Source: JACMLC01 sp963817025
Lineage (GTDB): Bacteria; Acidobacteriota; Blastocatellia; Pyrinomonadales; Pyrinomonadaceae
Length of the DNA: 64,000 bases
Assembly (NCBI GenBank): GCA_963817025.1
Contig: CAWFML010000004.1
Span: 992,001 to 1,056,000 of the forward strand
Direction: 5' to 3'
The translations under genes were made by a program, and so were the position numbers. Shown here in pieces: positions 17,085 through 26,564 of this stretch. Under the pieces are notes generated by a model. That model had not been told where the DNA came from. It was given only the letters and a program-made list of their open reading frames with translations, and ran no database searches. Numbering within the stretch: the first letter of the stretch is position 1; each line of letters begins with the position of its first letter.

Positions 17085-17693
17085 TCAATTCCAAAGCGAT
17101 GCCACATCGAGCGTAAATCCGGGCAACACAGGCTCGCCGGAAATCTCTTGCGGGTCATTCAAAATTTCAGCCGCCACATTCGGACGATAGACGTGGACTC
17201 TTCTTTTTAGCGGGTCAATCAACCATCCGAGTTGCGCGCCATTCCCGACATACTCCTGCATCTTCTGCTGTAGCATTTTCAGCGAGTCTGTGCGCGAGCG
17301 CAGCTCGACCACGAAATCAGGGCAGAGCGGCGGAAACTTTTCCTGCTGTTCTTCAGTCAAAGTCTGCCAGCGCTCGTTTCGCACCCAAGCGAGGTCGGGC
17401 GAGCGATGTGCGCTGTTTGGCAGGATGAAGATAGTAGAAGAGTCAAAGCCTTTGCCCGTTCTGTCTGTTTCGACCCATACAGAAAATTGCCCAATCAGCT
17501 TAAAGTTGCGAATGCCTGTCTTTCCTCCGGTTGGCGGCATGATGATGATGTCTCCCCCGGCAGTGCGCTCGATGCGCCATTGATCGTTGGCGAGGCAGAA
17601 TTCGTAAAAGACTTCGTCGCTCAGCTTTTTCAGTATCGGCTGAAAATGCAGCACGAGCGGCTCGACTTCGGTGACTAATGCAGTTGTGCTCAT
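17085..17693 (-). CDS. Uma2-family (DUF820) PD-(D/E)XK nuclease-like protein
   Basis: 202 residues from the ATG at 17693 (MSTTALV; a second ATG at 17705 would add four). The Uma2 core is visible: ERTAGGDIIIMPPTGG, SPDLAWVRNERW and CPDFVVELRSRTD, giving the acidic residues of the PD-(D/E)XK fold, then LGWLIDP and a C-terminal PGF motif. Family members are abundant in cyanobacteria and Blastocatellia and their role is uncertain. The gene sits between the DUF444 and SpoVR genes, where it does not belong in the usual prkA-yeaH-ycgB order, so it is probably an insertion. Confidence 0.85.
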   Translation of the reverse strand: MSTTALVTEVEPLVLHFQPILKKLSDEVFYEFCLANDQWRIERTAGGDIIIMPPTGGKTGIRNFKLIGQFSVWVETDRTGKGFDSSTIFILPNSAHRSPDLAWVRNERWQTLTEEQQEKFPPLCPDFVVELRSRTDSLKMLQQKMQEYVGNGAQLGWLIDPLKRRVHVYRPNVAAEILNDPQEISGEPVLPGFTLDVASLWN

Positions 17694-17712
17694 AAAGCTT
17701 CTCAACTCCTTT

Positions 17713-18870
17713 TCAGAGTTCGTTTCTCTTCCCGAAAAATTGTTTCAAGGCCGGGTAGACATCTTCCTTGTCATCAATCCTGACGCCGACAAAGCGGTCT
17801 TTCTGCTTGAGCCGGTCGTTAAAAATCGACAGCAGCGCGCCCGACGAGCGGCGATAGCTGGACGCGCCCTCTTCGCCAATCTCGCCGTAGCCGAACAGGT
17901 TGCAGGTCGCAATCAACTCGTCCGCGAGGCGCACGGCTTCTTCGTTGTCCGAGTAGTAATTGTCGCCGTCGGAAAAATGAAACGGATAGATGTTCCAGTC
18001 CGCAGGGCGATAGCGGGTTTTGATGATGTCTAAGGCAAGCTGGTACGCGCTTGAAACTACTGTGCCGCCGGATTCGCCCTGTGTGAAGAATTGTTCTTCG
18101 GAGACTTCTCTGGCTTCCGTGTGGTGCGAGATAAAAACTATCTCCACGTTGTCATACTTCGTCCTGAGGAAACGCACCATCCAGAAATAGAAAGAGCGCG
18201 CGATATATTTTTTGAACTCGCCCATGCTCCCGGACACATCCATCAAAGAGAGGACGACGGCATTGGATTCATACTTTAAAGTTTCTTCCCACGTCTTGAA
18301 TCTCAAGTCCTCTTTTCTGACATCTCCGAAACGCGCCTTTCCCTGCTCGCGCGCGTTGCGCTTGATGTTTTCCAGAATCATCCGCCGCTTGTCTAGGTTT
18401 GCCATCACGCCTGTGCGGCGAATCTCGTTAAAGCGCGTCGTCTTCGACTCGACGGCTTTTTTCGCTTTCTCTTCGAGAAAGGGCAGGTGCAAATCTTCAA
18501 AGATAAGCGCGGCGATCTCGTCTATGTTGACCTCTGCTTCGTAGTATTCGCCGCCGCCACCTTGCCCGCCCTGTCCTGCGCCCTGCCCCTGACCGGGCTG
18601 GCCCTCGCGCCCTATGACATCGCCGACGCGCGTCTTGCCGTCTCCCTGACCAACATTTTTGCGCTTGCGATAATCGAAACGAAACTTATACTCGTCGAGC
18701 GCTCTGATAGGAATTTTGACTTTGCGCTTGCCGTCCGACAGGATAATCGCTTCGTTTGAGACGATAGAGCCGAGGTTCTTTCTAATCGCATCTTTAACGC
18801 GATCTTTGTGACGATCCTGATCAATGATGCCTTTGCGCTGCAAAGACCAGTCGTTGCGTTGTATGGACAT
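17713..18870 (-). CDS. yeaH: DUF444/YeaH-like von Willebrand A-type protein
   Basis: 385 residues: a basic N-terminus (RNDWSLQRKG), a Gly/Gln-rich linker (about 82-110), and a C-terminal vWA-like domain with a MIDAS-like DVSGSMGEFKK motif (about 214-224). It belongs to the DUF444 family (YeaH in E. coli, YhbH in Bacillus), which is co-transcribed with PrkA and SpoVR and needed for the same stress or sporulation output. The stop lies only a few bases from the Uma2 gene. Start ATG at 18870. Confidence 0.93.
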   Translation of the reverse strand: MSIQRNDWSLQRKGIIDQDRHKDRVKDAIRKNLGSIVSNEAIILSDGKRKVKIPIRALDEYKFRFDYRKRKNVGQGDGKTRVGDVIGREGQPGQGQGAGQGGQGGGGEYYEAEVNIDEIAALIFEDLHLPFLEEKAKKAVESKTTRFNEIRRTGVMANLDKRRMILENIKRNAREQGKARFGDVRKEDLRFKTWEETLKYESNAVVLSLMDVSGSMGEFKKYIARSFYFWMVRFLRTKYDNVEIVFISHHTEAREVSEEQFFTQGESGGTVVSSAYQLALDIIKTRYRPADWNIYPFHFSDGDNYYSDNEEAVRLADELIATCNLFGYGEIGEEGASSYRRSSGALLSIFNDRLKQKDRFVGVRIDDKEDVYPALKQFFGKRNEL

Positions 18871-18899
18871 CTTTACCTCTTAAAACTTCTAAAAGCTTG

Positions 18900-18995
18900 A
18901 TTAGCCACAGAGCACACAGAGAAGGGATTTTTCGATTTTGAAATTCTGAATATGAATTAAACTCCTCTGTGCTCTCTGTGTGCTCTGTGGCTAAT
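18900..18995. repeat. CACAGAGCACACAGAG inverted repeat
   Basis: A 23-bp perfect inverted repeat (18900-18922 with 18973-18995) of the AGCCACAGAGCACACAGAG type surrounds an AT-rich centre. It lies in the 132-bp gap between the alpha/beta hydrolase and the DUF444 gene, on a same-strand path, so it could attenuate read-through. Confidence 0.7.
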
Positions 18996-19002
18996 CTTTA
19001 TT

Positions 19003-20010
19003 CTAAATTGCACTCATCTGTTGTAACTCGCTCCGCGTCTCTTCAATCTTCTTTTCACCTCTGGAAAACTCCGTCACCAGCCCGACAAACTCTGCCGGAT
19101 ATTCTTCCTGCGGCAGATGCCCGCAACGGCGAAAGACGACGAGGCGCGCGTCCGGCATCGCTTCATTTAACATCTCTCCATTGCGAAGCGGAATCTCGTT
19201 GTCATGGTCGCCCCAGATGAGCAGAGCCGGTTGTGTGATGCTGTGCGCCTGCTGTTCGATACGCTGTGCGCTCCAGTTGCGCAGGGTACGCAGGACAGCC
19301 CTGTGCGCGCTCGATGAGCGAAGGGGGCGATGCTTTGCCTTGATGCGTTCTTCGTCATAGACGAGCGGGCTGCCGGGCCAGCAATCTTTCTTCTTCTGAC
19401 GCCAACGCGTCAACCTTACAGAGTCAACCATAAACGGCGTAATCATATCGCCTATCAAAGGCGCAGTAGCCAGCCGCGCTATTGGCTGTCGCACAGGCTC
19501 GTCGTTGATGACCGCGCCGACCATGACGAGCCGCGCGACGCGCTCCGGGAAATCGAGCGTGCAGGTGGCTGCAACCGCGCCGCCGTAAGAACTCCCGACG
19601 AGCGTCGCGCGTTCAATTCCCAGGCGGTCTAAAAGTCCCACGATCATGCGCGCCTGCGCGGTAAACGTGTAGTCGCCCGCGCGCGGCTTGTCCGAAAAAC
19701 CATATCCCAGAAGATCAGGCACGATGACGCGGAAACCGTTTTCCACCAGCGGCAGAAAGACCTCGCGCCACACGTAGGTCGAAGAGCAAAAGCCATGAAT
19801 CAGGATTAAAGGCGGCGCATCCGCAGGGCCTGCTTCCTGATAATGCACGCGCACGCCGTCAATCTCTGCAAAGCGCGAATGCTGTGCATGGGGAATCTCG
19901 CGCGCGTGGTCATCCCACAGGACTTCCGCCGGGCGGCTCAAGAGCTTTGCGGTCACAGCCGCGCCCGCCGCCACTCCGACGGCTCCGGCAATCCAGTAAC
20001 GTTTTTTCAT
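19003..20010 (-). CDS. Alpha/beta hydrolase
   Basis: 335 residues with an N-terminal hydrophobic segment (about 6-24: WIAGAVGVAAGAAVTAKLL), probably a membrane anchor or signal. Alpha/beta-hydrolase landmarks are the oxyanion strand LILIHGFCSSTYVW, nucleophile elbow VGSSYGG (Ser), acid in WGDHDNEIP (Asp) and catalytic His in CGHLPQEE. Substrate unknown. It lies between prkA and the DUF444 gene in the stress operon and may be co-transcribed. Confidence 0.88.
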   Translation of the reverse strand: MKKRYWIAGAVGVAAGAAVTAKLLSRPAEVLWDDHAREIPHAQHSRFAEIDGVRVHYQEAGPADAPPLILIHGFCSSTYVWREVFLPLVENGFRVIVPDLLGYGFSDKPRAGDYTFTAQARMIVGLLDRLGIERATLVGSSYGGAVAATCTLDFPERVARLVMVGAVINDEPVRQPIARLATAPLIGDMITPFMVDSVRLTRWRQKKKDCWPGSPLVYDEERIKAKHRPLRSSSAHRAVLRTLRNWSAQRIEQQAHSITQPALLIWGDHDNEIPLRNGEMLNEAMPDARLVVFRRCGHLPQEEYPAEFVGLVTEFSRGEKKIEETRSELQQMSAI

Positions 20011-20107
20011 AAGCTTCGGATGAAAGTAATGCCCGCACCTTTCAGGATTGAAAAGCGCGGGCGTGGCTCTCTTAAAAATTTCATGCGGTTAGAGCGCGCC
20101 GCCCGCC

Positions 20108-22045
20108 TCAGCGAGAGAGCAGCGTGCCGACATAAGTCAAAAGCTCGTTGGCGCAGACGGGGCAGTAGCCTCCGTCTTTGACGAGACGATCCACGACATC
20201 GTTGATGCGGCGCGTCTGATCCGGGTCGGGCGTCTTGGACGAGGTCGTGATCTTCACCACGTCCTTGAGGTCTGCGAAAATCTTCTTCTCAATCGCCTCT
20301 TTCAAACGCTCGTGCGAGTTGTATTCAAAGGCGCGTCCCTTGCGCGCGTAAGAAGAGATGCGAATCAGAATCTCCTGTCTGAAAGTGTTCTTGGCGTTAT
20401 CGGAGATGCCGATTTGCTCTTCGATGGAACGCATCAATTGCTCGTCAGGCTCCATCTCCTCTTCCGTGATGGGGTCTTTGATGCGTTCCTTGTTGCAGTA
20501 AGCCTCTACGTTGTCCAGATAGTTGTTGCAGATCGTGCGGGCCATCTCTTCAAACGAATAGACGAAGGCGCGCTGGACTTCTATCTTCGCCAGCTCGTCA
20601 TATTCCTTGCGCGCGGCAGAGATGAGATTCAGGTAACGCTCGCGCTGGTCTGAGCTGATGCCGGTGTGCTGCTCAAAGCCGTCTTTAATCGCCCGCAGAG
20701 CGTCAATCGGGTTGATGCAGGTCACGCCGTCGCGCACCAGCGCACTCGACAGGCGATTGATGATGTAGCGCGGGCTGATGCCGTCCATGCCTTCGCGCAC
20801 GGTTTCATCTTTGAGTTCGCGCACGTCTTTCGACTTGTAGCCTTCGACATCTTCGCCGTCGTAGAGCTTCATCTTCTTGACGATGTCAACGTTGGCGCGC
20901 TTCGGTTCTTCGAGCCGCGTCATGACGGCAAACATCGCCGCGACCCTCAGGGTGTTCGGCGCGATGTGCACATTACGCAGGACTTCGGATTGATTCAGGA
21001 GCTTGTAGTAAATCCGCTCTTCCTGCGAGACGCGCAGGTTGTAAGGGACGCGCACGAGGATGATGCGATCCTGCAAAGCTTCCGACTTGCGATTGCCTGC
21101 GAAAGAGATGTACTCGTTCTCGTTCGTGTGCGACAAGATAACTTCGTCCGCGTAGATCATGGCAAAGCGTCCGGTCTTGATGTTCTGCTCCTGCGAGAGC
21201 GTGAGCAGCGAATAAAGAAACTTCTCATCCACCTTCAGCATCTCTACAAATTCCATCAAGCCGCGATTCGCAATATTCAACTCGCCGTCAAAGCGATAGG
21301 CGCGCGGGTCTGACTCGACCCCGACTTCGCCAATGGTCGAAAGGTCAATCGAGCCTGTCAGCTCCGTAATGTCCTGTGATTTCGGGTCGCTGGGCGAGAA
21401 AGTGCCGATGCCGACACGTTCCTTTTCAGAGAAGAGAACGCGATGGACGCGCACGTCTTCGTGGCGTCCGCCATAGGTGTGTTCCAGCGCATAGCGGCAC
21501 TGCGGGCAGAGGTCGCCTTCGATATAGATGCCGTAATGCTTTTCGATTTCGGCGCGCAGCTCGTGCGGGATGAGATGGAGCGGCTCTTCGTGCATCGGGC
21601 AATCTTTGATGGCAAAGACCGCCCCCCCCTCGTGGCGCGTCCAGTCTTCAAGGCCGCGTTTGAGCATCGTCACGATGGTTGATTTGCCGCCGCCGACAGG
21701 CCCCATCAAAAGGAGTATGCGCTTGCGGACTTCAAGCCTTTGCGCGGCGGATTTGAAGTATTCGACGATGCGCGCAATCGGCTCTTCGATGCCGAACAGC
21801 TCATGCGCGAAAAAGTTGTAGCGACCAATCTCGTCGCGTGTGCCTTCGTTCAGCTTCTCGACGCCTGCGGCATGAATCATGTCGTTGATGCGCGCGTGCG
21901 AGAGTTGTGCGATTCTGGCGTTTTGCGAGACCAGCTCGAAATATTCGCGGAAAGTTCCTTCCCAGCGCAGCGCCTCGCGGTCGCGGCGCAAATCTTCCAG
22001 TCGCTCGCTGATATTAAAATTATGATTGCCATCCTGCTCTTGCAT
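20108..22045 (-). CDS. prkA: PrkA AAA/serine protein kinase
   Basis: 645 residues: an N-terminal AAA domain with Walker A GPVGGGKST (about 116-124), a central zinc-like cluster (CPQCRYALEH), and the C-terminal PrkA kinase-like domain. It is the PrkA/YeaG family regulator of sporulation and nutrient-stress responses; recent work treats some members as AAA+ proteases rather than kinases. It is first in the minus-strand group prkA, hydrolase, DUF444, Uma2, spoVR. The long 5' region (22046-22377) has no gene. Confidence 0.95.
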   Translation of the reverse strand: MQEQDGNHNFNISERLEDLRRDREALRWEGTFREYFELVSQNARIAQLSHARINDMIHAAGVEKLNEGTRDEIGRYNFFAHELFGIEEPIARIVEYFKSAAQRLEVRKRILLLMGPVGGGKSTIVTMLKRGLEDWTRHEGGAVFAIKDCPMHEEPLHLIPHELRAEIEKHYGIYIEGDLCPQCRYALEHTYGGRHEDVRVHRVLFSEKERVGIGTFSPSDPKSQDITELTGSIDLSTIGEVGVESDPRAYRFDGELNIANRGLMEFVEMLKVDEKFLYSLLTLSQEQNIKTGRFAMIYADEVILSHTNENEYISFAGNRKSEALQDRIILVRVPYNLRVSQEERIYYKLLNQSEVLRNVHIAPNTLRVAAMFAVMTRLEEPKRANVDIVKKMKLYDGEDVEGYKSKDVRELKDETVREGMDGISPRYIINRLSSALVRDGVTCINPIDALRAIKDGFEQHTGISSDQRERYLNLISAARKEYDELAKIEVQRAFVYSFEEMARTICNNYLDNVEAYCNKERIKDPITEEEMEPDEQLMRSIEEQIGISDNAKNTFRQEILIRISSYARKGRAFEYNSHERLKEAIEKKIFADLKDVVKITTSSKTPDPDQTRRINDVVDRLVKDGGYCPVCANELLTYVGTLLSR

Positions 22046-22377
22046 AGCCTTTTCGTACCTCTTTTGGCTTGTGACGCGCGTGGATAGCGTGCGGGGATGA
22101 TCACGCCCTGTGCTCTCTTGAAGGGACGGGTGAGCGCAGGCAGTTGAATGCCTGTGTCCTTTCCGGCCCTTTTTCAGGTGGAGCTTCGATATGTGCTAAT
22201 TCGTCACGTGCGCGAAAATCGTGCGGCGCATCGTCGAAGCCTCTGACACCATATCAATGAACTATCAAATGAAGTGCGTGCAGCTCAATCAAGCTTTGGA
22301 AGCGGGATGCACGCGTTCCCGTTGTCTGCCACCAGTATACCACAGCAAATCAAGCCCCAAGTGAAAGCTTTATTCAG
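22046..22377 (-). promoter_or_regulatory. Gene-free prkA upstream region
   Basis: 332 bp without a plausible gene on either strand. A possible minus-strand -10 (TATACT, 22336-22341) is visible without a convincing -35. It probably carries the prkA promoter and 5' UTR; no operator or riboswitch was recognised. Confidence 0.3.
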
Positions 22378-22583
22378 TAGTGGTCAACTTGAAGCCGATG
22401 AGTCGTCAATCGTGAATTGAGTCAGGCAGAGAGGAAGAATTTCCCGCAAAGGCGCTGGTGGCGCAAAGAGAAGACCGCTAAAGGTGTTGAATGCCATTTA
22501 TACTTTGCGTGCTTTTCTTTGCGCCACCAGCGCCTTTGCGGGAAACTTTCGTGTTCTTTGCTATCTTTGAAATTAACCCACTA
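22378..22583. repeat. MITE-like repeat, copy 2 (206 bp)
   Basis: Ends TAGTGGTCAACTTGAAG (22378) and TTTGAAATTAACCCACTA (22566-22583) are inverted copies. The core is a 30-bp perfect palindrome arm pair (22440-22469 with 22516-22545; GCGCTGGTGGCGCAAAG). It is highly similar along its whole length to the copy at 53666. It ends 5 bp from the truB stop. Confidence 0.75.
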
Positions 22584-22587
22584 TCCT

Positions 22588-23535
22588 TTATTCCTCCGGC
22601 GCAAAGACGACGCGCGGGCGCAAAGCTCCCTGCTCGCCGTCATAAACCGCAATCCCGATCAACTCGCCCGCTTCATCCAACATCTGCAATAGCTCTCCAT
22701 CAGCCCGCACGGACAAAGAGCGCACCAGCCCGCCATGACGCGCCAGCCGCGCAGCCGCGCCCGTGAGATGCATCGCAGGCATTTGAGAGAGGGCCATCGT
22801 CACCGGCAGCAGCGCGCCGGAAAAGCCCGCGCCCGAGGTCAACATCTCTTCAAGCTCTGAGAGAGTGCGCGCGTCTGTGAGATGAAAGCGGCCTGCGCGC
22901 GTCCTTTGCAGAGACGACAAATGAGCCGCGACGCCCAAACTTTCGCCAACCGATTCAGCCAGAGTGCGTATGTACGTGCCCGCAGAGCAGACCACACGCA
23001 CGGCCAACTCACAGGTTCCGTCGGCGTTGTGCCTGACGAGCGCGCCGTCCGTCTCAAGAGCTTCCATCTCATGAATCGTCACGCTGACCGGAGCGCGTTC
23101 GATCTCCACGCCGCGCCGCGCCATTTCGTAAAGCCTCCGGCCCTTCACTTTTTTGGCGGAATACATCGGCGGCATCTGCTCTATGACCCCGCGCAAACCC
23201 GCCAGCGCGTCTTCGATTTTCTGAGCGTCCCACGCACGCGCAAATGTTTCAGAGCCTGCCTCAACTCTGGTCTCAGGCCGCACAGTTCCCGTCAAATCCC
23301 CCGTCTCCGTCGCGTAGCCAAACCGTATGACGGCTTCATACTCCTTCTCCGCGCCGCTCAGGAATTGGGCCAAACGCGTCGCGCGCCCGATGAGCAAGAC
23401 CAGCACGCCCGTCGCAAACGGGTCGAGCGTGCCCGTGTGCCCGATTCTTTTTTCGCGGAGGATACGCCGCACGCGCGCCACTACGTCATGCGAAGTCCAC
23501 TCCGAAGGTTTGTCTATAATTAAAATGCCATCCAT
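22588..23535 (-). CDS. truB: tRNA pseudouridine(55) synthase
   Basis: 315 residues from the ATG at 23535 (MDGILIIDKP, the canonical TruB start; a GTG 12 bp upstream is less likely). It isomerises U55 in the tRNA T-loop. The catalytic Asp is in HTGTLDPFATGVL; MPPMYSAKKVKGRRLYEMAR and CSAGTYIRTLAESVG are family motifs. It diverges from recX across a palindromic repeat. Confidence 0.95.
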   Translation of the reverse strand: MDGILIIDKPSEWTSHDVVARVRRILREKRIGHTGTLDPFATGVLVLLIGRATRLAQFLSGAEKEYEAVIRFGYATETGDLTGTVRPETRVEAGSETFARAWDAQKIEDALAGLRGVIEQMPPMYSAKKVKGRRLYEMARRGVEIERAPVSVTIHEMEALETDGALVRHNADGTCELAVRVVCSAGTYIRTLAESVGESLGVAAHLSSLQRTRAGRFHLTDARTLSELEEMLTSGAGFSGALLPVTMALSQMPAMHLTGAAARLARHGGLVRSLSVRADGELLQMLDEAGELIGIAVYDGEQGALRPRVVFAPEE

Positions 23536-23555
23536 CGAGACCACCACAAAATCTC

Positions 23556-23663
23556 ACCACAAAGGCACAAAGAGACAAAGAAGAAGATTGAAACGAGCAA
23601 TGAGGATTATAGACTGTAATTGATTTTATCTCTGCCTTCTTAGCGCCTTTGTGTCTTTGTGGT
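23556..23663. repeat. CACAAAGGCACAAAG palindrome between divergent genes
   Basis: ACCACAAAGGCACAAAG (23556-23572) is mirrored by CTTTGTGTCTTTGTGGT (23647-23663) with one mismatch. It occupies most of the truB/recX divergent promoter region, so it is not simply a terminator. Confidence 0.6.
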
Positions 23664-23691
23664 AAATAGTTTTTAATGCTCTTAAGAAATT

Positions 23692-24273
23692 ATGCGCCAG
23701 CGAAAGTGGAAACCGAAAGTAAAGCAGCTTAACGAGGATATACCCGAGCGCGAGGCGCGTCCGGTTGACCCTGAGAAGGCTCGCGCGAAAACCATGCAGC
23801 GCGCCGTCAAGCTGCTCACAGCCAAGCCGCGCTCCGTCGAAGAGTTGCGTGAAAGGCTTCTGGAAAAACAGTGGACAAATGCGGAAGCGGTCGAAGCCGT
23901 GCTTGAGAAATTGAAAGAGTACGGCTATCTCAATGACGAGCGTTTCGCCTTCGGCTATGCGTCTTTTCAGGTGCGGCAGAAACCCGTCGGGCGCGGGCGG
24001 CTGCAACGCGCGCTCTCACTCAAAAAAGTTGACCGCGAGACGGCGGACGAAGCCATCAAGCTCGTCTTTGAAGAAACTCCCGAAGAGGATTTGATTGACC
24101 GCGCGATTGCAAAGCGCGTGCGCCTGCGCGGGCGGCCAGAAACCCGCGCCGAGACCAAAAGCCTGCTCGACTATCTGCTCCGGCAGGGCTTTTCCTACGA
24201 GCTGGTGATGAAGAAAGTGCGCGCGGCGTCGCGTGCCGAGATTGATGAAGAAGATGCTCCTGTTGATGAATAA
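23692..24273 (+). CDS. recX: RecX family regulatory protein
   Basis: 193 residues, mostly helical three-helix repeats of the RecX fold: RAVKLLTAKPRSVEELRERL, YGYLNDERFA and GRGRLQRALSLKKVD. It binds RecA filaments and modulates recombinase activity. The N-terminus carries a basic tail of about 35 residues not needed for the fold. recA is not in this window. The ATG at 23692 gives the full domain. Confidence 0.85.
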   Translation: MRQRKWKPKVKQLNEDIPEREARPVDPEKARAKTMQRAVKLLTAKPRSVEELRERLLEKQWTNAEAVEAVLEKLKEYGYLNDERFAFGYASFQVRQKPVGRGRLQRALSLKKVDRETADEAIKLVFEETPEEDLIDRAIAKRVRLRGRPETRAETKSLLDYLLRQGFSYELVMKKVRAASRAEIDEEDAPVDE

Positions 24274-24326
24274 CAGAGAAGAATTATCATTGCGTTTGAA
24301 CCCGTCATGCGCGCTCTATAGCTTTA

Positions 24327-26288
24327 TCAGGGCTGAAGATTCATGCGGCGGAGCAGGGCTGTAAATCTCGCGTCGTTTCTGAGTGATTCCAATCGAGGCT
24401 CATAGACGATGTTGGCCGCATAGCCGCTGCGAGTCTGTATATCTTTTTCGAGCCACGCAAAGGATTGTTCCTGTTCCTCCAAACCCGCGCACACGGCGGC
24501 CAAATCCTGACCGACCGCTTCCTGATTGTCATAGGCCCGCTTTAACTCTTCAAGAATGGCTAGCGCGTCAGCGCGTCGTTGCAGAACCGCAAGGCCATAG
24601 CCGAGATAGCCCAGATACTCTGCCTCTCTGCCGGACAGCTCGACCGCTTTTTGCAGTTCAAAGAGCGCGTCAGGCTCGCGCTTCTGCCTGAGATAAACGA
24701 GACCCAGGACGGCATACATGGCCGGATGATTCGGGTCGAGTTCTTTGATTTTCCGGGCCTGTTCGATAAAAGCAGCGACCTCGCCTTTGACCAGATAGGC
24801 GATTGCCAGATTGCCGTTAATGGAGAGCGAAAGCGGGTCTAGCTCCTGCGCCCGGCGGCTCTCAAAGAGCGATTCTTCAAATCGTCTCATGCGCCGCAGG
24901 TAACGGCTATACCAGTGATGCGCGGTCGGATAATTCGGACTCAGCTCAATCGCACGCCTGTACTCCTGCTCGGCCTCCTGCCACAGCCACAGGCTTTCGT
25001 AAACCTTCCCCAGCGAGGTATGCGCCTCCGCCAGAGAGTCGTCAATCTGTAGGGCGCGCTCGGCAAAGGCTTTGGCTTTGGGATAGGTGTCGGCTGCCGT
25101 GTGTCCTGCGGCATAGCCTTCCATCAGCAGATAACAGTCCGCGAGACCCGCATAAGCGAGGGCATAGCCGGGGTCTTCTTCGATAGCCTGCCGGAAATAT
25201 TCTATAGCCTTTTGATGTCCCGCCAGCGTGCGCTTGTTCCAGAAGTAACGGCCTCTCAGGTAAAGCTGGTAAGCGGCAGTGTTTTCCGTGTACTGCTTGG
25301 TGATTAACTGCTTCTGTTCGCCCGTCAGTTTGAGCGCGAGCGCGCCCGCGAGTTTTTGCGAGATGGAATCCTGCACGGCGAAAATCTCCGTGAATTTTTC
25401 GTCAAAAGTTTCGGCCCACAGCGGCCTGCCGTCGCTCATGCTGACCAGTTGCACGGTGACGCGCAGACGCTCGCCTGAGCGGCGAGTGCTTCCTTCCAGC
25501 ACGGCTTCGACATTCAATTCGCGCCCGGCGGCGATGGCATCCATGCTGCGCTGTCCGGCAAACCTGCGCACGGCGCTTGTCGGACGAACGACGATCTGCC
25601 TGACATTGCTGAGTTTGGTGATTAAATCGTCGGCCAGACCGAGACCCAGATATTCGTCCTCGCCTGCGCCCAGAGGCTTGAAGGGAAGCACCGCGATGGT
25701 TCTGATTTCCGCGACGTTGAGGCCATCCGCCCGCCTGCTCTTTTGCCAGAAGTAAAGCCCTGTGCCCGCGACCGCCGCCGCCAGTTGCGCGACGGAGAGC
25801 CAGACGCCGCGCCTGCTCGCGCCGCCGCCACTACCGGATGCTTCAACTGCTTCATGAAGCTCTGCTAACTCTCTATCGCGCGGCTCGTCTTCCTGCCGCA
25901 CTACGGTTTGAGATTCGTGTAGCTGTGATGTCGCCAGCGGCTCATCATCCCTGTCTGCGACTTTGTTGACGCTCGCGGTAAATTTGTAGCCGCGCCCGGC
26001 CACCGTCACGATATATCTACGCTCGCCCGCCGTCTCGCCCAGAGCTTTCCGCAGGGCGGACATATTCACTGTCAAGTTGTTCTCTTCGACAATCGTGTCC
26101 GGCCAGACCCTCGTCATGAGGTCGTCTTTTTCCACCACGCTCCCGCTGCGCTCGATCAGCGCCAGCAGCATATCGAAGGCTTTCGGCGTCAGCGCGACCG
26201 CCTGCCCGTCGCGCAGCAGCAGGCGGCGGCGCGGCTCCACGCGGAAAAAATCGAACTCGTAACAAAAGCTGCCCGCCTCGCTCATCAC
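24327..26288 (-). CDS. CadC-like winged-helix regulator with TPR repeats
   Basis: 653 residues. An OmpR/CadC-type winged helix (residues 8-105; ALTPKAFDMLLALIERSG, VEENNLTVNMSALRKALG) is followed by a disordered linker, one membrane helix (about 166-184), a TolB-like domain starting TIAVLPFKPLG (about 202-330), and about six TPR repeats to the C-terminus. It is a membrane-anchored one-component transcription regulator, a very common acidobacterial architecture. The signal and regulon are unknown. The FG-GAP gene diverges from it across 276 bp and is a candidate target. Confidence 0.88.
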   Translation of the reverse strand: MMSEAGSFCYEFDFFRVEPRRRLLLRDGQAVALTPKAFDMLLALIERSGSVVEKDDLMTRVWPDTIVEENNLTVNMSALRKALGETAGERRYIVTVAGRGYKFTASVNKVADRDDEPLATSQLHESQTVVRQEDEPRDRELAELHEAVEASGSGGGASRRGVWLSVAQLAAAVAGTGLYFWQKSRRADGLNVAEIRTIAVLPFKPLGAGEDEYLGLGLADDLITKLSNVRQIVVRPTSAVRRFAGQRSMDAIAAGRELNVEAVLEGSTRRSGERLRVTVQLVSMSDGRPLWAETFDEKFTEIFAVQDSISQKLAGALALKLTGEQKQLITKQYTENTAAYQLYLRGRYFWNKRTLAGHQKAIEYFRQAIEEDPGYALAYAGLADCYLLMEGYAAGHTAADTYPKAKAFAERALQIDDSLAEAHTSLGKVYESLWLWQEAEQEYRRAIELSPNYPTAHHWYSRYLRRMRRFEESLFESRRAQELDPLSLSINGNLAIAYLVKGEVAAFIEQARKIKELDPNHPAMYAVLGLVYLRQKREPDALFELQKAVELSGREAEYLGYLGYGLAVLQRRADALAILEELKRAYDNQEAVGQDLAAVCAGLEEQEQSFAWLEKDIQTRSGYAANIVYEPRLESLRNDARFTALLRRMNLQP

Positions 26289-26564
26289 GCTTCACGCCTC
26301 TATGAAAATTTAGGAATTTTAGGAAAGGATTTTAAGGACATTAGCGATTTCCCCGGCGCATTATCCGCTGCGAACTTCGGAAGAGTTCGGTTCCAGTGAG
26401 CCTCAAGTCGCTGCTGTTTGCTTAATGTATCACAGCGCAACGGCACACCGGAACAATTAAACGGATAGCAGCCCACCTGTAGAGAGAGCAAGCTGCGACC
26501 CCATTGCGTAACTTGATAATTCTCATCATTGCCCTTAACCAAATCGGGCAAGGAAGGATCAGAA

